From Gemmatimonadaceae bacterium (GTDB taxonomy: Bacteria > Gemmatimonadota > Gemmatimonadetes > Gemmatimonadales > Gemmatimonadaceae): a stretch of DNA of 64,000 bases. Below the pieces are notes generated by a model. It was not told the DNA's origin and did not search any database. It saw only the letters and a list, made by a program, of their open reading frames with translations. A program made the translations under genes and the position numbers. The stretch spans positions 331,126 through 395,125 of the forward strand of contig JANYHT010000039.1 of NCBI GenBank assembly GCA_025358925.1, read 5' to 3'. Shown one piece after another: positions 17,199-26,436 of the stretch (positions within the stretch are counted from its first letter, which is position 1; each line of letters opens with the position of its first letter).

Positions 17199-18601
17199 CA
17201 GTGCTGCCCCCCACTGCTCGATCGCTTCAATCGCGGAGCGATAATTTCTTTCAGCTCAGCGATGGCCATGACCGGCATCTGCTTCACGAAGAGCAAGAAC
17301 CACATGAAAAACCATCCGAACGAGCCGAGGAGAAATGACATGTCGATCCAGCTCGGCATGTAGCTGCCCCACTGCCACGGCTCAAATTCATGAGACAGCG
17401 ACGGCACGACGATCACAAAACGTTCGAACCACATGCCCAAGTTGATGAAAATGCTGAGCACGAACAACCACGTGGGATTGCGCCGCAACTTTTGCGACCA
17501 GAGGGACATTGGCAGCGCCATGTTGCACAACAACATGATCCACGCCGCCCACCACCACTGACCAAACACGCGATTGTAGAAGAATTCTTGCTCAGCGCGA
17601 TTTCCGCTGTACCACGCGATGAAGAATTCGATGAGATAGGCGCACCCAACCACCTGCGACGTAAAAAGCACGACCTTCGCTGTGGCGTCGAGATTGTTGA
17701 GCGTGACGTAATGCTCGAGCTTAAACCACTTTCGCATCGGAATGATGATCGTCCACACCATCGCGAAGCCTGAGAAAATTGCACCGGCGACGAAGTACGG
17801 TGGGAAGATCGAGGCGTGCCACCCCGGTACATCCGACATCGCAAAGTCGAAGGAAACGACAGAGTGAACGGAGAGCACGAGCGGTGTGCTGAACGCCGCT
17901 AAAAACAGATATGCTTTCGCGAAGTGACGCCATTCGCGATCACTGTTGCGCCAGCCGAGTGACAGGATGGACAACATGCGTTTACGCGTTGGGTTGGTTT
18001 CCTTATCGCGCAGTACGGCAATATCGGGAATCAAGCCGATAAACAAGAACGTGGTGGAAATGGTGAGGTACGTCGAAATGGCGAAGACGTCCCACACCAA
18101 CGGCGACTTGAAGTTTGGAAACAGCAACCGCCAATTTGGATACGGAAGAAGCCAGAAAAACTTCCACGGTCGTCCGATGTGAATAATCGGGAAGAGTCCG
18201 GCGGTCATGACCGCGAACACCGTCATTGCTTCGGCCGCACGATAAATCGACGTGCGGAAGCCAGCGCGGAAGAGATAGAGAATGGCGGAGATGAGCGTGC
18301 CGGCGTGGCCGATACCGACCCAGAAAACGAACGTGATGATGAAATTTCCCCACATCACCGGCGGCTCGTATCCCGCTTGTCCGAGTCCCCAATAAATCTG
18401 ATAAATCCACGCCGAGACACCGATCAGCATCGCGGTGACGGCGCACATCAATCCGATGAACCACTTCTTTGTAAAGCCAAGGGTCGCGATGATTTCGCGA
18501 TCGACTTGTTCGTAATCCCGGACTGCGGGGAGTTGCACGTCGGCCGACGCGATATTCGGTCCACGAATGCCTTCACGCACCGGCTGAGAGATGGTCGCCA
18601 T
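17198..18601 (-). CDS. actC: Alternative complex III subunit ActC (NrfD-like, quinol site)
   Basis: 467 residues with about ten hydrophobic helices of the NrfD/PsrC type. ActC carries the quinol-binding site of alternative complex III on the periplasmic side. The N-terminal soluble stretch (YEQVDREIIATLGFTKKWF) and the helix with VGIGHAGTLISAILYLFR are family features; the His in that segment is a conserved candidate quinol ligand. It starts 14 bp after the actB stop. Confidence 0.93.
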   Translation of the reverse strand: MATISQPVREGIRGPNIASADVQLPAVRDYEQVDREIIATLGFTKKWFIGLMCAVTAMLIGVSAWIYQIYWGLGQAGYEPPVMWGNFIITFVFWVGIGHAGTLISAILYLFRAGFRTSIYRAAEAMTVFAVMTAGLFPIIHIGRPWKFFWLLPYPNWRLLFPNFKSPLVWDVFAISTYLTISTTFLFIGLIPDIAVLRDKETNPTRKRMLSILSLGWRNSDREWRHFAKAYLFLAAFSTPLVLSVHSVVSFDFAMSDVPGWHASIFPPYFVAGAIFSGFAMVWTIIIPMRKWFKLEHYVTLNNLDATAKVVLFTSQVVGCAYLIEFFIAWYSGNRAEQEFFYNRVFGQWWWAAWIMLLCNMALPMSLWSQKLRRNPTWLFVLSIFINLGMWFERFVIVVPSLSHEFEPWQWGSYMPSWIDMSFLLGSFGWFFMWFLLFVKQMPVMAIAELKEIIAPRLKRSSSGGQH

Positions 18602-18615
18602 CTGTTTGCGCCTCC

Positions 18616-21600
18616 TCAGGCCTTGGCCGACGCCGCTGGCGCCGAATGGTTGACCTTCTTCAGATAGACCACGGCGGTAAACGTGTTGAGTTCTTCGAAC
18701 ACGTGATATGCGCGACGGTCATAGGCGAGCTTTGACACACTCCAGTTCTCGTCCGCCGCATCACCAAACACAATCGCGCGCGACGGACAAGCCTGTGCAC
18801 ATGCGGTGGTGAATTCGTCGGCCTTGACCGGACGCCCTTCCGCAGTGGCACGATGTTCTGCTTCGCGAATACGCTGCACACAGAACGTGCATTTCTCCAT
18901 GACACCTTTGCCGCGCACCGTGACGTCAGGATTGAGCGCCCAGTGCATGGGCTCCGGCCACGCGTATTGCTTGCGTGCTGGCTCTCCATAGCCGAACCAA
19001 TTGAAATAGCGAACCTTGTACGGACAGTTGTTGCTGCAATAGCGCGTGCCAACGCACCGATTGTAGACCTGCACGTTGAGGCCATCCGGCGAGTGGTACG
19101 TCGCGTACACCGGACACACGGGTTCGCATGGTGCGTTGCCACACTGTTGACACAGCATCGGCACGAAACGAGTGTCGAAGTCCGGCGAGAATTCGTTCTC
19201 CGTATTCTCGTTGCCTTCGTAGTATCGCTCGAGGCGAATCCAGGCCATTTCGCGGCCCTTGATAATATTCGCGCCCGGACGTTCATCCCACGTGGTGGGA
19301 CTCAGCGCGCGGCCTTGATACGGTGCGCCCACCGTTGGGATGTTGTTCTCGCTGTAGCAGGCAGTCACGCACGCTTGGCATCCGGTGCAGCGCGCAAGAT
19401 CGATGGTCATGGCCCAGCGACGATGCTCCATGCCCGATGGGTGCGACGGGTCGTACATGCCCGTCGCTTTACTTGAGTCGTTGGCAAATTCACCTTGCGC
19501 ATCGGCTGCCACGGGAGACCGTAACCCTGGCTTGAATGCGTTGGGCGCCATCCCCGCAATGACTTCATGCTCACCATCACCAGCCTTGCCGCGTAATTCT
19601 TCGAGCGTAGTGGCCTGACCAATTCCACGGCCGTGCTGACGCGCCGATCCTTCAGTCGTGGCCAACTGCGACGCTTCGGCGAGCACGGTCACGTTGCCCT
19701 TGCTCGCCGTTAACGTCAGCGCACCCGACGCATCCCAACCATGCGGAATGAGATCGTACGCGTTGACACCAACATTTTGCGCAAAGCGCCCATACGCGGT
19801 GTGACCCAGACCAAGCGCCAACGCCACGGTGTCGGGTCGCACACCCATGTATTCGTAAACAGGCACCGTGACTTTTCCGGCGGCCGTTTCGATCGTCAGG
19901 TGCTGACCCTCTTTGAGTCCAAGCTTGCGATAGGTCTGCGGATGCACCTCCACCCACGACTGCCACGCAATCTTTGTGACCGGGTCGGGAAGCTCCTGCA
20001 ACCACGGCTTGTTTGCGCCGCGTCCATCGCCGAGCGTGGCGGACGGATACACCTGTACGAAGTACTCGCCAGCGGTGGCCGCGAGCGCGGGCGCAGGGGA
20101 TGCCAGTACGGTGTTCGAGCGCGACGATGTTGCGAGGAGCGGAGTTCCTGCGACCGTGGCTTTCGTCAATGCACTGACGAAGGCGGCATTGCCGCCCGGA
20201 AACTTCGCTATGTACCACGCGCGATAGTCGGCCACGTTGTACTTCGATGCGAGCGCCTGATCTTTCTTGGCGAGTTCGATGAGCACGTTGGCCGTGGCTT
20301 TCGTGTCGAACACAGAATCGAGCGTGGACTGCTGCAATCCAATCTGCCCTTGCATCGACACCGCGTCGCCCCAGCTTTCCAGCCAATGATTGTCGGGCAA
20401 CACCAAATCGCACAGCGACGATGTCTCATCGGGCATCGTAGAGAATGAGACTTTAAACGGTACCTTAGCAAATGCGGCGATAAAGCCGGCTCCCTTGGGC
20501 ATTGTGTGCGCGGGATTTGCACCGCGTACAAACGCGACAGGAACGCTACCCGACGCCATGCGGAGGACGGCGCCCGCGAGATCCGCGTACGACGACAACC
20601 CAGTGTAACCGCCATGCGATGCGGCGGGCTTAATCGTGACACCAACGCTGCCTCCGCGCTTGTTGATGTCGGCCACCATGGCGCCGCATTCGACCGCGTC
20701 TGCTGTGCTCACGCCGCAGATGGCCATCACACCACTGCCGGCACCTTTGATTGCCGCCGCGAGCGACTCAATCGTTGCGGTGGGCACGCCAGACGCATCG
20801 GACGCAGCAAGCACGGTGCCTTGTCCGGTGAGAGCTGCGCAGATGGCCATCTCACTGCCCGGCTTTGCAGCGATCCATTGGTCCGCGTTCAGCCCAGTCA
20901 ATGATCGACGCGAGCCGACATACACCATGTACGGTGCGCCTTCGATCTTCGCACGCGCATCGGCCCAATCGAGTTGCTGCGGCACTGCGTGTCCCCATCC
21001 ATCGAGGAAATCCGCGCCGAAACTCACGACCAGTTTCGCCGCGCCGAAGTCAAGCGACGGCCATTCGGTACCATATGCTTTTTTGTTCGCCGCGATCGTG
21101 GCGCCGGGTGCCAACGCATCGACGCTGAGGTGTGCAGGCATGCCTTGCGCTGCCAACCACTGGTCAAGGAACCCCGGAAACGTTCCTGATTCATGCGCAT
21201 TGATGAACACTGCATTTCCCGCTTGGCCTTTGCTCTTCGTCTCGCCGAGCTTTTGCGAAAGCAGTTGCAACGCCTTCTCCCACGTGGTGGGCTTGAGCGA
21301 ATTGCCCTCGCGCACCATGGGTGAGCGAAAGCGATCCGGGTTGTACAATCCCTGCATCGACGACAACCCCGTGGCGCAGATGGCGCCTCGGCTCATCGGA
21401 TGCTCCGGATTGCCCTCAAGCTTGATTGGTCGACCGTCGCGTACCTCGGCGAGCACACCACAGGCCGTCGCACATTCACGGCACGTGGTGGCGTAATACT
21501 GCGAGATGCCGGCAACCGTGTTGTCGGGCGACGTGACGTATGGAATGAGCTTCCCCACCTTTTCGGAGGAGCAACCCACAACGGCTGTCGTAGCGCCGGT

Positions 21601-21660
21601 AGCGCCAAGAATTTTGAGGAAGTCGCGGCGTTTAACGCCGGTTCCCGCTTCAGTGCTCAT
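18616..21660 (-). CDS. actB: Alternative complex III subunit ActB (molybdopterin-oxidoreductase-like and iron-sulfur fusion)
   Basis: 1014 residues. Tat-type signal with RRDFLK (11-16) followed by VVGC, so Cys30 is probably lipidated after export. Residues about 45-640 resemble the large subunit of molybdopterin oxidoreductases; they keep a full C-x2-C-x3-C-x27-C set (Cys60, 63, 67, 95), although no cysteine or serine ligand for molybdenum is evident. The C-terminal part has four ferredoxin-like cysteine groups: CTGCQACVTAC, CQQCGNAPCEPVC, CVGTRYCSNNC and CTFC...CAQAC. It moves electrons from the quinol site to the cytochrome subunits. The retained N-terminal cysteines are unusual for ActB as I know it from Rhodothermus. 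Confidence 0.94.
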   Translation of the reverse strand: MSTEAGTGVKRRDFLKILGATGATTAVVGCSSEKVGKLIPYVTSPDNTVAGISQYYATTCRECATACGVLAEVRDGRPIKLEGNPEHPMSRGAICATGLSSMQGLYNPDRFRSPMVREGNSLKPTTWEKALQLLSQKLGETKSKGQAGNAVFINAHESGTFPGFLDQWLAAQGMPAHLSVDALAPGATIAANKKAYGTEWPSLDFGAAKLVVSFGADFLDGWGHAVPQQLDWADARAKIEGAPYMVYVGSRRSLTGLNADQWIAAKPGSEMAICAALTGQGTVLAASDASGVPTATIESLAAAIKGAGSGVMAICGVSTADAVECGAMVADINKRGGSVGVTIKPAASHGGYTGLSSYADLAGAVLRMASGSVPVAFVRGANPAHTMPKGAGFIAAFAKVPFKVSFSTMPDETSSLCDLVLPDNHWLESWGDAVSMQGQIGLQQSTLDSVFDTKATANVLIELAKKDQALASKYNVADYRAWYIAKFPGGNAAFVSALTKATVAGTPLLATSSRSNTVLASPAPALAATAGEYFVQVYPSATLGDGRGANKPWLQELPDPVTKIAWQSWVEVHPQTYRKLGLKEGQHLTIETAAGKVTVPVYEYMGVRPDTVALALGLGHTAYGRFAQNVGVNAYDLIPHGWDASGALTLTASKGNVTVLAEASQLATTEGSARQHGRGIGQATTLEELRGKAGDGEHEVIAGMAPNAFKPGLRSPVAADAQGEFANDSSKATGMYDPSHPSGMEHRRWAMTIDLARCTGCQACVTACYSENNIPTVGAPYQGRALSPTTWDERPGANIIKGREMAWIRLERYYEGNENTENEFSPDFDTRFVPMLCQQCGNAPCEPVCPVYATYHSPDGLNVQVYNRCVGTRYCSNNCPYKVRYFNWFGYGEPARKQYAWPEPMHWALNPDVTVRGKGVMEKCTFCVQRIREAEHRATAEGRPVKADEFTTACAQACPSRAIVFGDAADENWSVSKLAYDRRAYHVFEELNTFTAVVYLKKVNHSAPAASAKA

Positions 21661-21746
21661 GCAGTCACTCCGCTCCGGGCGGCTTCACAAGAATGACAGC
21701 GCGCACTCGACGCGCCATCACCTTATGAACGAGGGTCAGACGACGA

Positions 21747-22436
21747 TCAGTAGTGGCAGGTGCTGCAATCGTAACGCGCCTTCTTTGCGGGCATCGCTTC
21801 AAGCGCCGGTGTGACCGGCATGCCAGCGAGACGCGCGCCTTCTGCCGGCTTGTAACCCTGCACGTGGCAGTTTACACACCAGCCCATGTTGAGCGAGTTG
21901 GCTTGCGTGACAGGGACATAGTTGGTGTCCGGTCCCTGCTTGCCTTGATTTTGAATCTGTCCGTGGCACGACTGACAGGTCACACCTGCATTCACGTGAC
22001 GCATATGCGGGAAATGCACGTACTCTGGGACTTTGTGCACGCGATTCCACGGAATGGGCAATCCCTTTGCATAGAACGCTGCCACTTTCTTGATCTCCGG
22101 TGCACCCGGCTTGACCAAGAGATGACATCCCATGCAGGTCGCAACCGACGCGTTGCCGGGATCTGGCGACTTATTGGCCCCGCTGTGGCAGTAGAGGCAG
22201 TTCATCCCAGCTTTCTGTACGTGCGGTGAGTGCACGAACTTGACTGGCTGTTCGACTCGCAACCCCTGCGACGACGACGCGCCGCTGTAGGCTGACAACA
22301 ACGTTGCCGCTGCGGCCAGTGCGAGAAATCCAGGAATCACCGTCCACTTCTTCTTGACCGTCATCGACGCGACCGGGAAGGCGAAGGTAAAGCGTGCGCG
22401 GCGACGGAGAAATTTCGTTGCCGGACATGTAAACAC
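21747..22436 (-). CDS. actA: Alternative complex III subunit ActA, pentahaem cytochrome c
   Basis: Five CxxCH sites (CLYCH, CMGCH, CQSCH, CVNCH, CSTCH), the last one residue before the C-terminus. An N-terminal hydrophobic helix (WTVIPGFLALAAAATLL) anchors or exports it. First gene of the act operon; the five haems receive electrons from ActB. Start is uncertain: ATG at 22364 gives a short signal, but the preceding in-frame FAFPVAS resembles the FPxSAN segment found at the start of other ActA proteins, so I chose GTG 22436 (229 residues). Confidence 0.9.
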   Translation of the reverse strand: MFTCPATKFLRRRARFTFAFPVASMTVKKKWTVIPGFLALAAAATLLSAYSGASSSQGLRVEQPVKFVHSPHVQKAGMNCLYCHSGANKSPDPGNASVATCMGCHLLVKPGAPEIKKVAAFYAKGLPIPWNRVHKVPEYVHFPHMRHVNAGVTCQSCHGQIQNQGKQGPDTNYVPVTQANSLNMGWCVNCHVQGYKPAEGARLAGMPVTPALEAMPAKKARYDCSTCHY

Positions 22437-22524
22437 ACTGCGCGCCAACTGTGCTTCGCGAATAATTTCACGAGAACACTGCTATGCTCGTAAGTTGGTG
22501 CCCACACGATTTTTGCAAGCGCGA

Positions 22525-22553
22525 AGTATGACCGGCACCGTATTTGTACGCAA
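22525..22553 (-). promoter_or_regulatory. Possible sigma70-like promoter for the act operon
   Basis: On the minus strand TTGCGT is followed after 17 bases by CATACT, about 90 bases upstream of actA, in the 223-bp gap behind the amidohydrolase genes. Match is partial and the site was found by eye only. Confidence 0.25.
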
Positions 22554-22659
22554 GTGCAGATGTGAGACGCAAAACGTGAGTTTCCGAAAGGTTCCAGCAT
22601 CGAAGGGCAACGCTGCGGCCACTCACGTGTTCCCGACCCACTCGCCCACCGCGCGCGCC

Positions 22660-23499
22660 CTACAACGACCGAGGCGCTTCGGCACACATTCGCGCGCGGT
22701 GCGAGAAACGCCGACCATCAAGGAAAGGCGACTCGCGCAGCGCATCACGAACGTCATCGGGCAACAAGGCGACCAGTGCACGGCACTGCTGTGCAAGGCG
22801 CAGCGGCCACGCCGTGCCCCAAGCCAATCGGTGCGCGCCGATCGTGCGCACCAAGTGCAGAAAGTGATCCTCTGGCGGCCCCCAGAGCCATCCGAAATCG
22901 TAGGCAACCCGCGCTTGTTCATCGGGCGTGAGCCCCCAATGCGTTTCCTCGATGAGCTCTCGGCCCGCGCTCGCAACCAAAAGATGACAACGCGAATTGG
23001 GGAGCCGCGCTATGGCACGAAGAGTGGCGGCGGATACGTCACCGGCGACGTCCATCGGATGGCGCTGCCGCATGTCCTCAAAACGCACTGTTGCGTGCAT
23101 CACAATGCCGTACTCGCCGCACGCGAGCGCCAATTCCGCGAGCGCCGTGTGACCCGCGCTTAGTCCCCATTGCGCCGGATACACCCGAATCGCGGGCGCG
23201 CCCTCACTATGCGCGGCAGCCAACGCCAACTCCCAGTGCGGCCAGTCTGGACGGACAATTGGTGCGGGATGGAGCGTGTCGCGATGTGCGGCGATCGCGC
23301 GATACAGGGTGCGGTTTGACGGTGCCGGGTCGCGATAAAACGCGCCGGGCAAGTGGCCCACCCAAGCGCCAGCAAATCCTTCGCGCTCGAGCACACGCAC
23401 CAACACATCAGCGTCGGGGTGCGGAATATCACGAAAGGGATAGCTCCCAATCCACGCATTCACGTCAACGGGCCGAGTCTCGGCGACGGACCCAGTCAT
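22660..23499 (-). CDS. Amidohydrolase-fold protein lacking metal ligands
   Basis: 279 residues from the ATG at 23499, which overlaps the stop of the next amidohydrolase by four bases. The fold is that of the amidohydrolase-2 family: VDVNAWIGSYPFRDI opens strand 1, and LAWGTAWPL sits where the last metal-binding Asp is usual. The first-strand HxH pair is replaced by Asn14 and Trp16, and the final Asp by Thr/Ala. It is therefore probably not a metal hydrolase on its own and may be a structural or regulatory partner of the neighbour with intact ligands (inference). Substrate unknown. Confidence 0.8.
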   Translation of the reverse strand: MTGSVAETRPVDVNAWIGSYPFRDIPHPDADVLVRVLEREGFAGAWVGHLPGAFYRDPAPSNRTLYRAIAAHRDTLHPAPIVRPDWPHWELALAAAHSEGAPAIRVYPAQWGLSAGHTALAELALACGEYGIVMHATVRFEDMRQRHPMDVAGDVSAATLRAIARLPNSRCHLLVASAGRELIEETHWGLTPDEQARVAYDFGWLWGPPEDHFLHLVRTIGAHRLAWGTAWPLRLAQQCRALVALLPDDVRDALRESPFLDGRRFSHRARMCAEAPRSL

Positions 23500-24344
23500 G
23501 TGTGAGCCTCGTGCACAGAAACATCGAATGACTGCATCGGAAAGAGCCGCACCGCATTCCGCGACCGCATATCCGCGATGTCGTCCGCGCTCGCACCCAC
23601 CTGATCCAGTGCCCAGAGTTTGGTCAACCCCGTACACATCGTGATGTCGGACGCCCACAGCAGTCGTCGTGCGCCAACCCAGCGCAATGCGTCATCGAGC
23701 ATGCCGCGATCAATCCCGCTACCCGACAGATCCATGACCACGTTTGGCATGTCATGCACCGCTGGCAAGGTGTGCGCCCAATCGCCACCACCACCAATGT
23801 GCGCGAGAACAAACGTCACGCGTGGATGTCGCGCGGCCAATCGCGCAACATCACGTCCGTCGGATGCATCCTGATTGGGCCAGTCGCGTCGACGGTGTTG
23901 CCAGACGTGCTGTAGCACCGGCACGTTGAAGTCGGCGGCGGCAGCGGCGATGTCATCCAACAAATGATCATCCGCACGACGCCCTGCCGCGAGCTTGATG
24001 CCAATGGCACCGCGCGCGATACCCGTCGTAATCTCTGCAAGCGCGTGCGCTTTGAAATTCGGGTTCACCGCCACGTACGCACGCACCCGTGACGCTTCGG
24101 TTGTTGCAAATCGCAGCATCCAGTCGTTGGCCTGCGTCTGATCATCGGGTGATGCGAAGTATGTCGGCGACGCGTGTCCCCACGAGCCGAGTATTGACGC
24201 GACGTGATAGCGCACCCCGATGCGCGTCCCGGCGTCGAGACGCGACGCATTGTAGCGCATCCAATCGGCGCGATTGGTGAACGGCGAATGAAAGTGCGCG
24301 TGCACGTCAATGAGCGGCGCAGACCCGCCGAGTGGCGTGAGCAT
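23496..24344 (-). CDS. Amidohydrolase family 2 protein, metal site intact
   Basis: 282 residues, TIM-barrel metal hydrolase or decarboxylase of the amidohydrolase-2 family. Visible ligands: His15 and His17 in IDVHAHFH, a His in VLQHVWQH, His in VLAHIGGGGDW and Asp in LWASDITM. It would hydrolyse or decarboxylate a small carboxylate or lactone; the substrate cannot be read from sequence. It is three bases downstream of an aminotransferase gene and overlaps the metal-less paralogue, so the three probably act on one pathway. Confidence 0.87.
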   Translation of the reverse strand: MLTPLGGSAPLIDVHAHFHSPFTNRADWMRYNASRLDAGTRIGVRYHVASILGSWGHASPTYFASPDDQTQANDWMLRFATTEASRVRAYVAVNPNFKAHALAEITTGIARGAIGIKLAAGRRADDHLLDDIAAAAADFNVPVLQHVWQHRRRDWPNQDASDGRDVARLAARHPRVTFVLAHIGGGGDWAHTLPAVHDMPNVVMDLSGSGIDRGMLDDALRWVGARRLLWASDITMCTGLTKLWALDQVGASADDIADMRSRNAVRLFPMQSFDVSVHEAHT

Positions 24345-24347
24345 TGA

Positions 24348-25586
24348 TCAGTCGATGCGACGAGGACCGGGAAGCAATGCTTTCATCACCTGCGGCATGG
24401 CGGCCTGAATGACATCAAGCGCGTTTTGGTCGTGCGCGATTGCCGCGAATTGATATGCGCCACGCTTGACCAGCACACCGAATCGCGCGCACGCAGCCAC
24501 CACGGCGTCGAGCCGCTCTGGTACATCGGCGACGAAGCGCCACATTTGCGGCGGCCCTTCTGCACGCACACCAACCCACGGAGATTCGTCGAGCGCGTCA
24601 CCGATAATTTGTTGGATGAGACCACCGGCAAGCGTCAGACGCGCCGGCACATCAACGCGATCATGCCAATCCAACACGGCCTTCGCTGCCGCCAAGCCTG
24701 TACTTTCCGCGGCGGCGGTGGATGAAATCCACGTTCGCGCTGCGGCTTGCATCACACCGGCACGGCCCACCACGGCGGCCAGTGGATATCCGTTCGCCAT
24801 CGCCTTGCCGACGGTTGTCAAGTCGGGCGTCACGTCGAGTAATTCTTGTATGCCGCCCGTCCGCATGCGAAATGCTGTTTTGATTTCGTCGAAGATGAGC
24901 ACGGCGCCAACGCGATCACATGCAGCGCGCGCTGATGCGAGCCACGCGCGACTCGCAACGTGATGGATAAGCGGTTCAACAATAACGGCGGCCAGTGTGG
25001 ACGCGTGTTCCACGATTGCCGCCTCCAGCGCAATGACATCGTCAAACGGGACCATCGTCAGATGTTGGCGCGTGTCTGCCGGCACGCCGTCGGCATCGCT
25101 ATTCCAATCCAACCACCCAAAATACCCACAGGCGATGATGTGCTCGCGGCTTGTCGCCGCGCGCGCAAGCCGTATCGCTGCCGCGTTTGCTTCCGCACCT
25201 GTTCGAAGAAAGCGCACTTGCTCCGCGCACGGAATAACCTCAACAAGTCGTTCGGCAACTTCGACTTCGAGCGTATGCGGGAGCCCCGTGACATTGCCAT
25301 TCGAAGCCGCGTGCTGCACGGCGCGCGTGACGGCGCCGTCAGCATAGCCGATCGCCACAGCGCCGAGGGCCATCGTACAATCGATGTACCGTCGACCGTC
25401 GGGGGCGAACACCGTGCAGCCTTCCGCCCGCGCAAAGTGCGACGGCACGGCGGCATCGAGCGCTCGCGTGCCGTACATCGTGGCTGGCTGTTTGCTGCCG
25501 GTAGACGAACCACCGGGAATGACGTCAGCGGCTCGAACACGCCAATTATCGTCACGCCCGTTAATAAATGGAATCGAGAAACTCAC
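24348..25586 (-). CDS. Class III aminotransferase, glutamate-1-semialdehyde aminomutase-like
   Basis: 412 residues, GTG start overlapping the methyltransferase stop as GTGA. Fold type I PLP enzyme: GTRALDAAVPSHFARAEGC (substrate-side segment), LRTGAEANAAAIRLARA (phosphate-binding region), the FDEIKTAFR Asp that contacts the pyridine nitrogen, and the Schiff-base Lys in TVGKAMANGYPLAAVVG. Closest in plan to HemL, but the context (amidohydrolases, transporter, polysaccharide lyase-like gene) points to catabolism of an amino sugar or amino acid rather than haem synthesis (inference). Confidence 0.88.
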   Translation of the reverse strand: MSFSIPFINGRDDNWRVRAADVIPGGSSTGSKQPATMYGTRALDAAVPSHFARAEGCTVFAPDGRRYIDCTMALGAVAIGYADGAVTRAVQHAASNGNVTGLPHTLEVEVAERLVEVIPCAEQVRFLRTGAEANAAAIRLARAATSREHIIACGYFGWLDWNSDADGVPADTRQHLTMVPFDDVIALEAAIVEHASTLAAVIVEPLIHHVASRAWLASARAACDRVGAVLIFDEIKTAFRMRTGGIQELLDVTPDLTTVGKAMANGYPLAAVVGRAGVMQAAARTWISSTAAAESTGLAAAKAVLDWHDRVDVPARLTLAGGLIQQIIGDALDESPWVGVRAEGPPQMWRFVADVPERLDAVVAACARFGVLVKRGAYQFAAIAHDQNALDVIQAAMPQVMKALLPGPRRID

Positions 25587-26374
25587 GCGTCGCTCCGAGC
25601 CGTCGCATCGTTCAAGGCTCGCGTGACGGCAAGGCGTGTTTCTCGTTCGATCGTGCGCAAGACTTCAATACTGGATGCGCGGAGCAGCATCAGCTCGCGA
25701 AGATCTGGTTTTGCGCGATAGACGAGCGATCGTAACGTGCGCATGACCAGCTCTGGATTACGGGTGCGAAAATATGCGATGGCATCGAGTGCAGCCTGCG
25801 CGTCGGCGAACGTCTGCTCAAGTTCTGCCATGGAAGGTTGCGGTGCCGATTTCTTCGCGGGAGCGATTTTCTTGGTCGCATCGCCTGCACGCAAATGCAG
25901 TTCGTAAAGCGCCAAAAGACAGGCTTGCGCCACGTTGAGCGAGAAGTGATCGGTGGTTGGAATTGTGGCGATTGCGTGCGCCCGATCGAGCGCTTCGTTT
26001 GGAAGGCCGTGATCTTCTCGTCCAAACATGATCGCCACTCGTCCAATTGCCGCCTTGGAAATCAATTCGACAGCGGCCGTTCGCGGGGTATGTCGAGCCC
26101 ACTTTGCCGCGCGCCGTCGACCGGAGAACGCAACCACGTGTACGCAATCCGCTAAGGCCGCGTCGAGCGTGTCGAAATGTTGAATACGCTCAACGAGTTC
26201 ACGCGTATCGTGCGCAATCTGCTCAAGACGATTTTTGTCGTACGCACAAGGACGGACGAGGCGCAAATCGTCGGCGCCCATATTTTTCATCGCGCGCACG
26301 ACAGCGCCGATGTTGATCGGATCCTGCGACTCGTACAACACCACGGTGACAGCAGACAGAATGGAAGCGGGCAT
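25583..26374 (-). CDS. SpoU/TrmH-family RNA 2'-O-methyltransferase (TrmJ-like)
   Basis: 263 residues from the ATG at 26374 (an in-frame GTG at 26380 is possible). SPOUT-fold motifs: INIGAVVRAMKNMG (motif 1), IMFGREDHGLPNEAL (motif 2) and PTTDHFSLNVAQACLLALYEL (motif 3, the knot that binds S-adenosylmethionine). TrmJ-type enzymes methylate the ribose at position 32 of tRNA; the C-terminal extension here (about residues 165-265) is helical and basic. Odd that a tRNA-modifying gene sits inside a catabolic-looking run, coupled by overlap to the aminotransferase. Confidence 0.9.
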   Translation of the reverse strand: MPASILSAVTVVLYESQDPINIGAVVRAMKNMGADDLRLVRPCAYDKNRLEQIAHDTRELVERIQHFDTLDAALADCVHVVAFSGRRRAAKWARHTPRTAAVELISKAAIGRVAIMFGREDHGLPNEALDRAHAIATIPTTDHFSLNVAQACLLALYELHLRAGDATKKIAPAKKSAPQPSMAELEQTFADAQAALDAIAYFRTRNPELVMRTLRSLVYRAKPDLRELMLLRASSIEVLRTIERETRLAVTRALNDATARSDA

Positions 26375-26436
26375 CTGCACAAGATAATGGCATCACAGCA
26401 CCGAGGCATCGCCGCGCACGAATGAATTCCGCATGG

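Noticed and set aside
20636..21496. Open frame of 286 codons on the plus strand
   Set aside because: It lies antisense within actB, has biased composition and no domain.
18616..22436. Reading actB/actA as a periplasmic polysulfide or nitrate reductase
   Set aside because: The six-gene order with pentahaem ActA, NrfD-like ActC, DUF3341 ActD and cytochrome ActE identifies alternative complex III.
24348..25586. Naming the aminotransferase hemL
   Set aside because: Similarity is at family level only and the neighbours are catabolic, so a haem-synthesis role is not supported.
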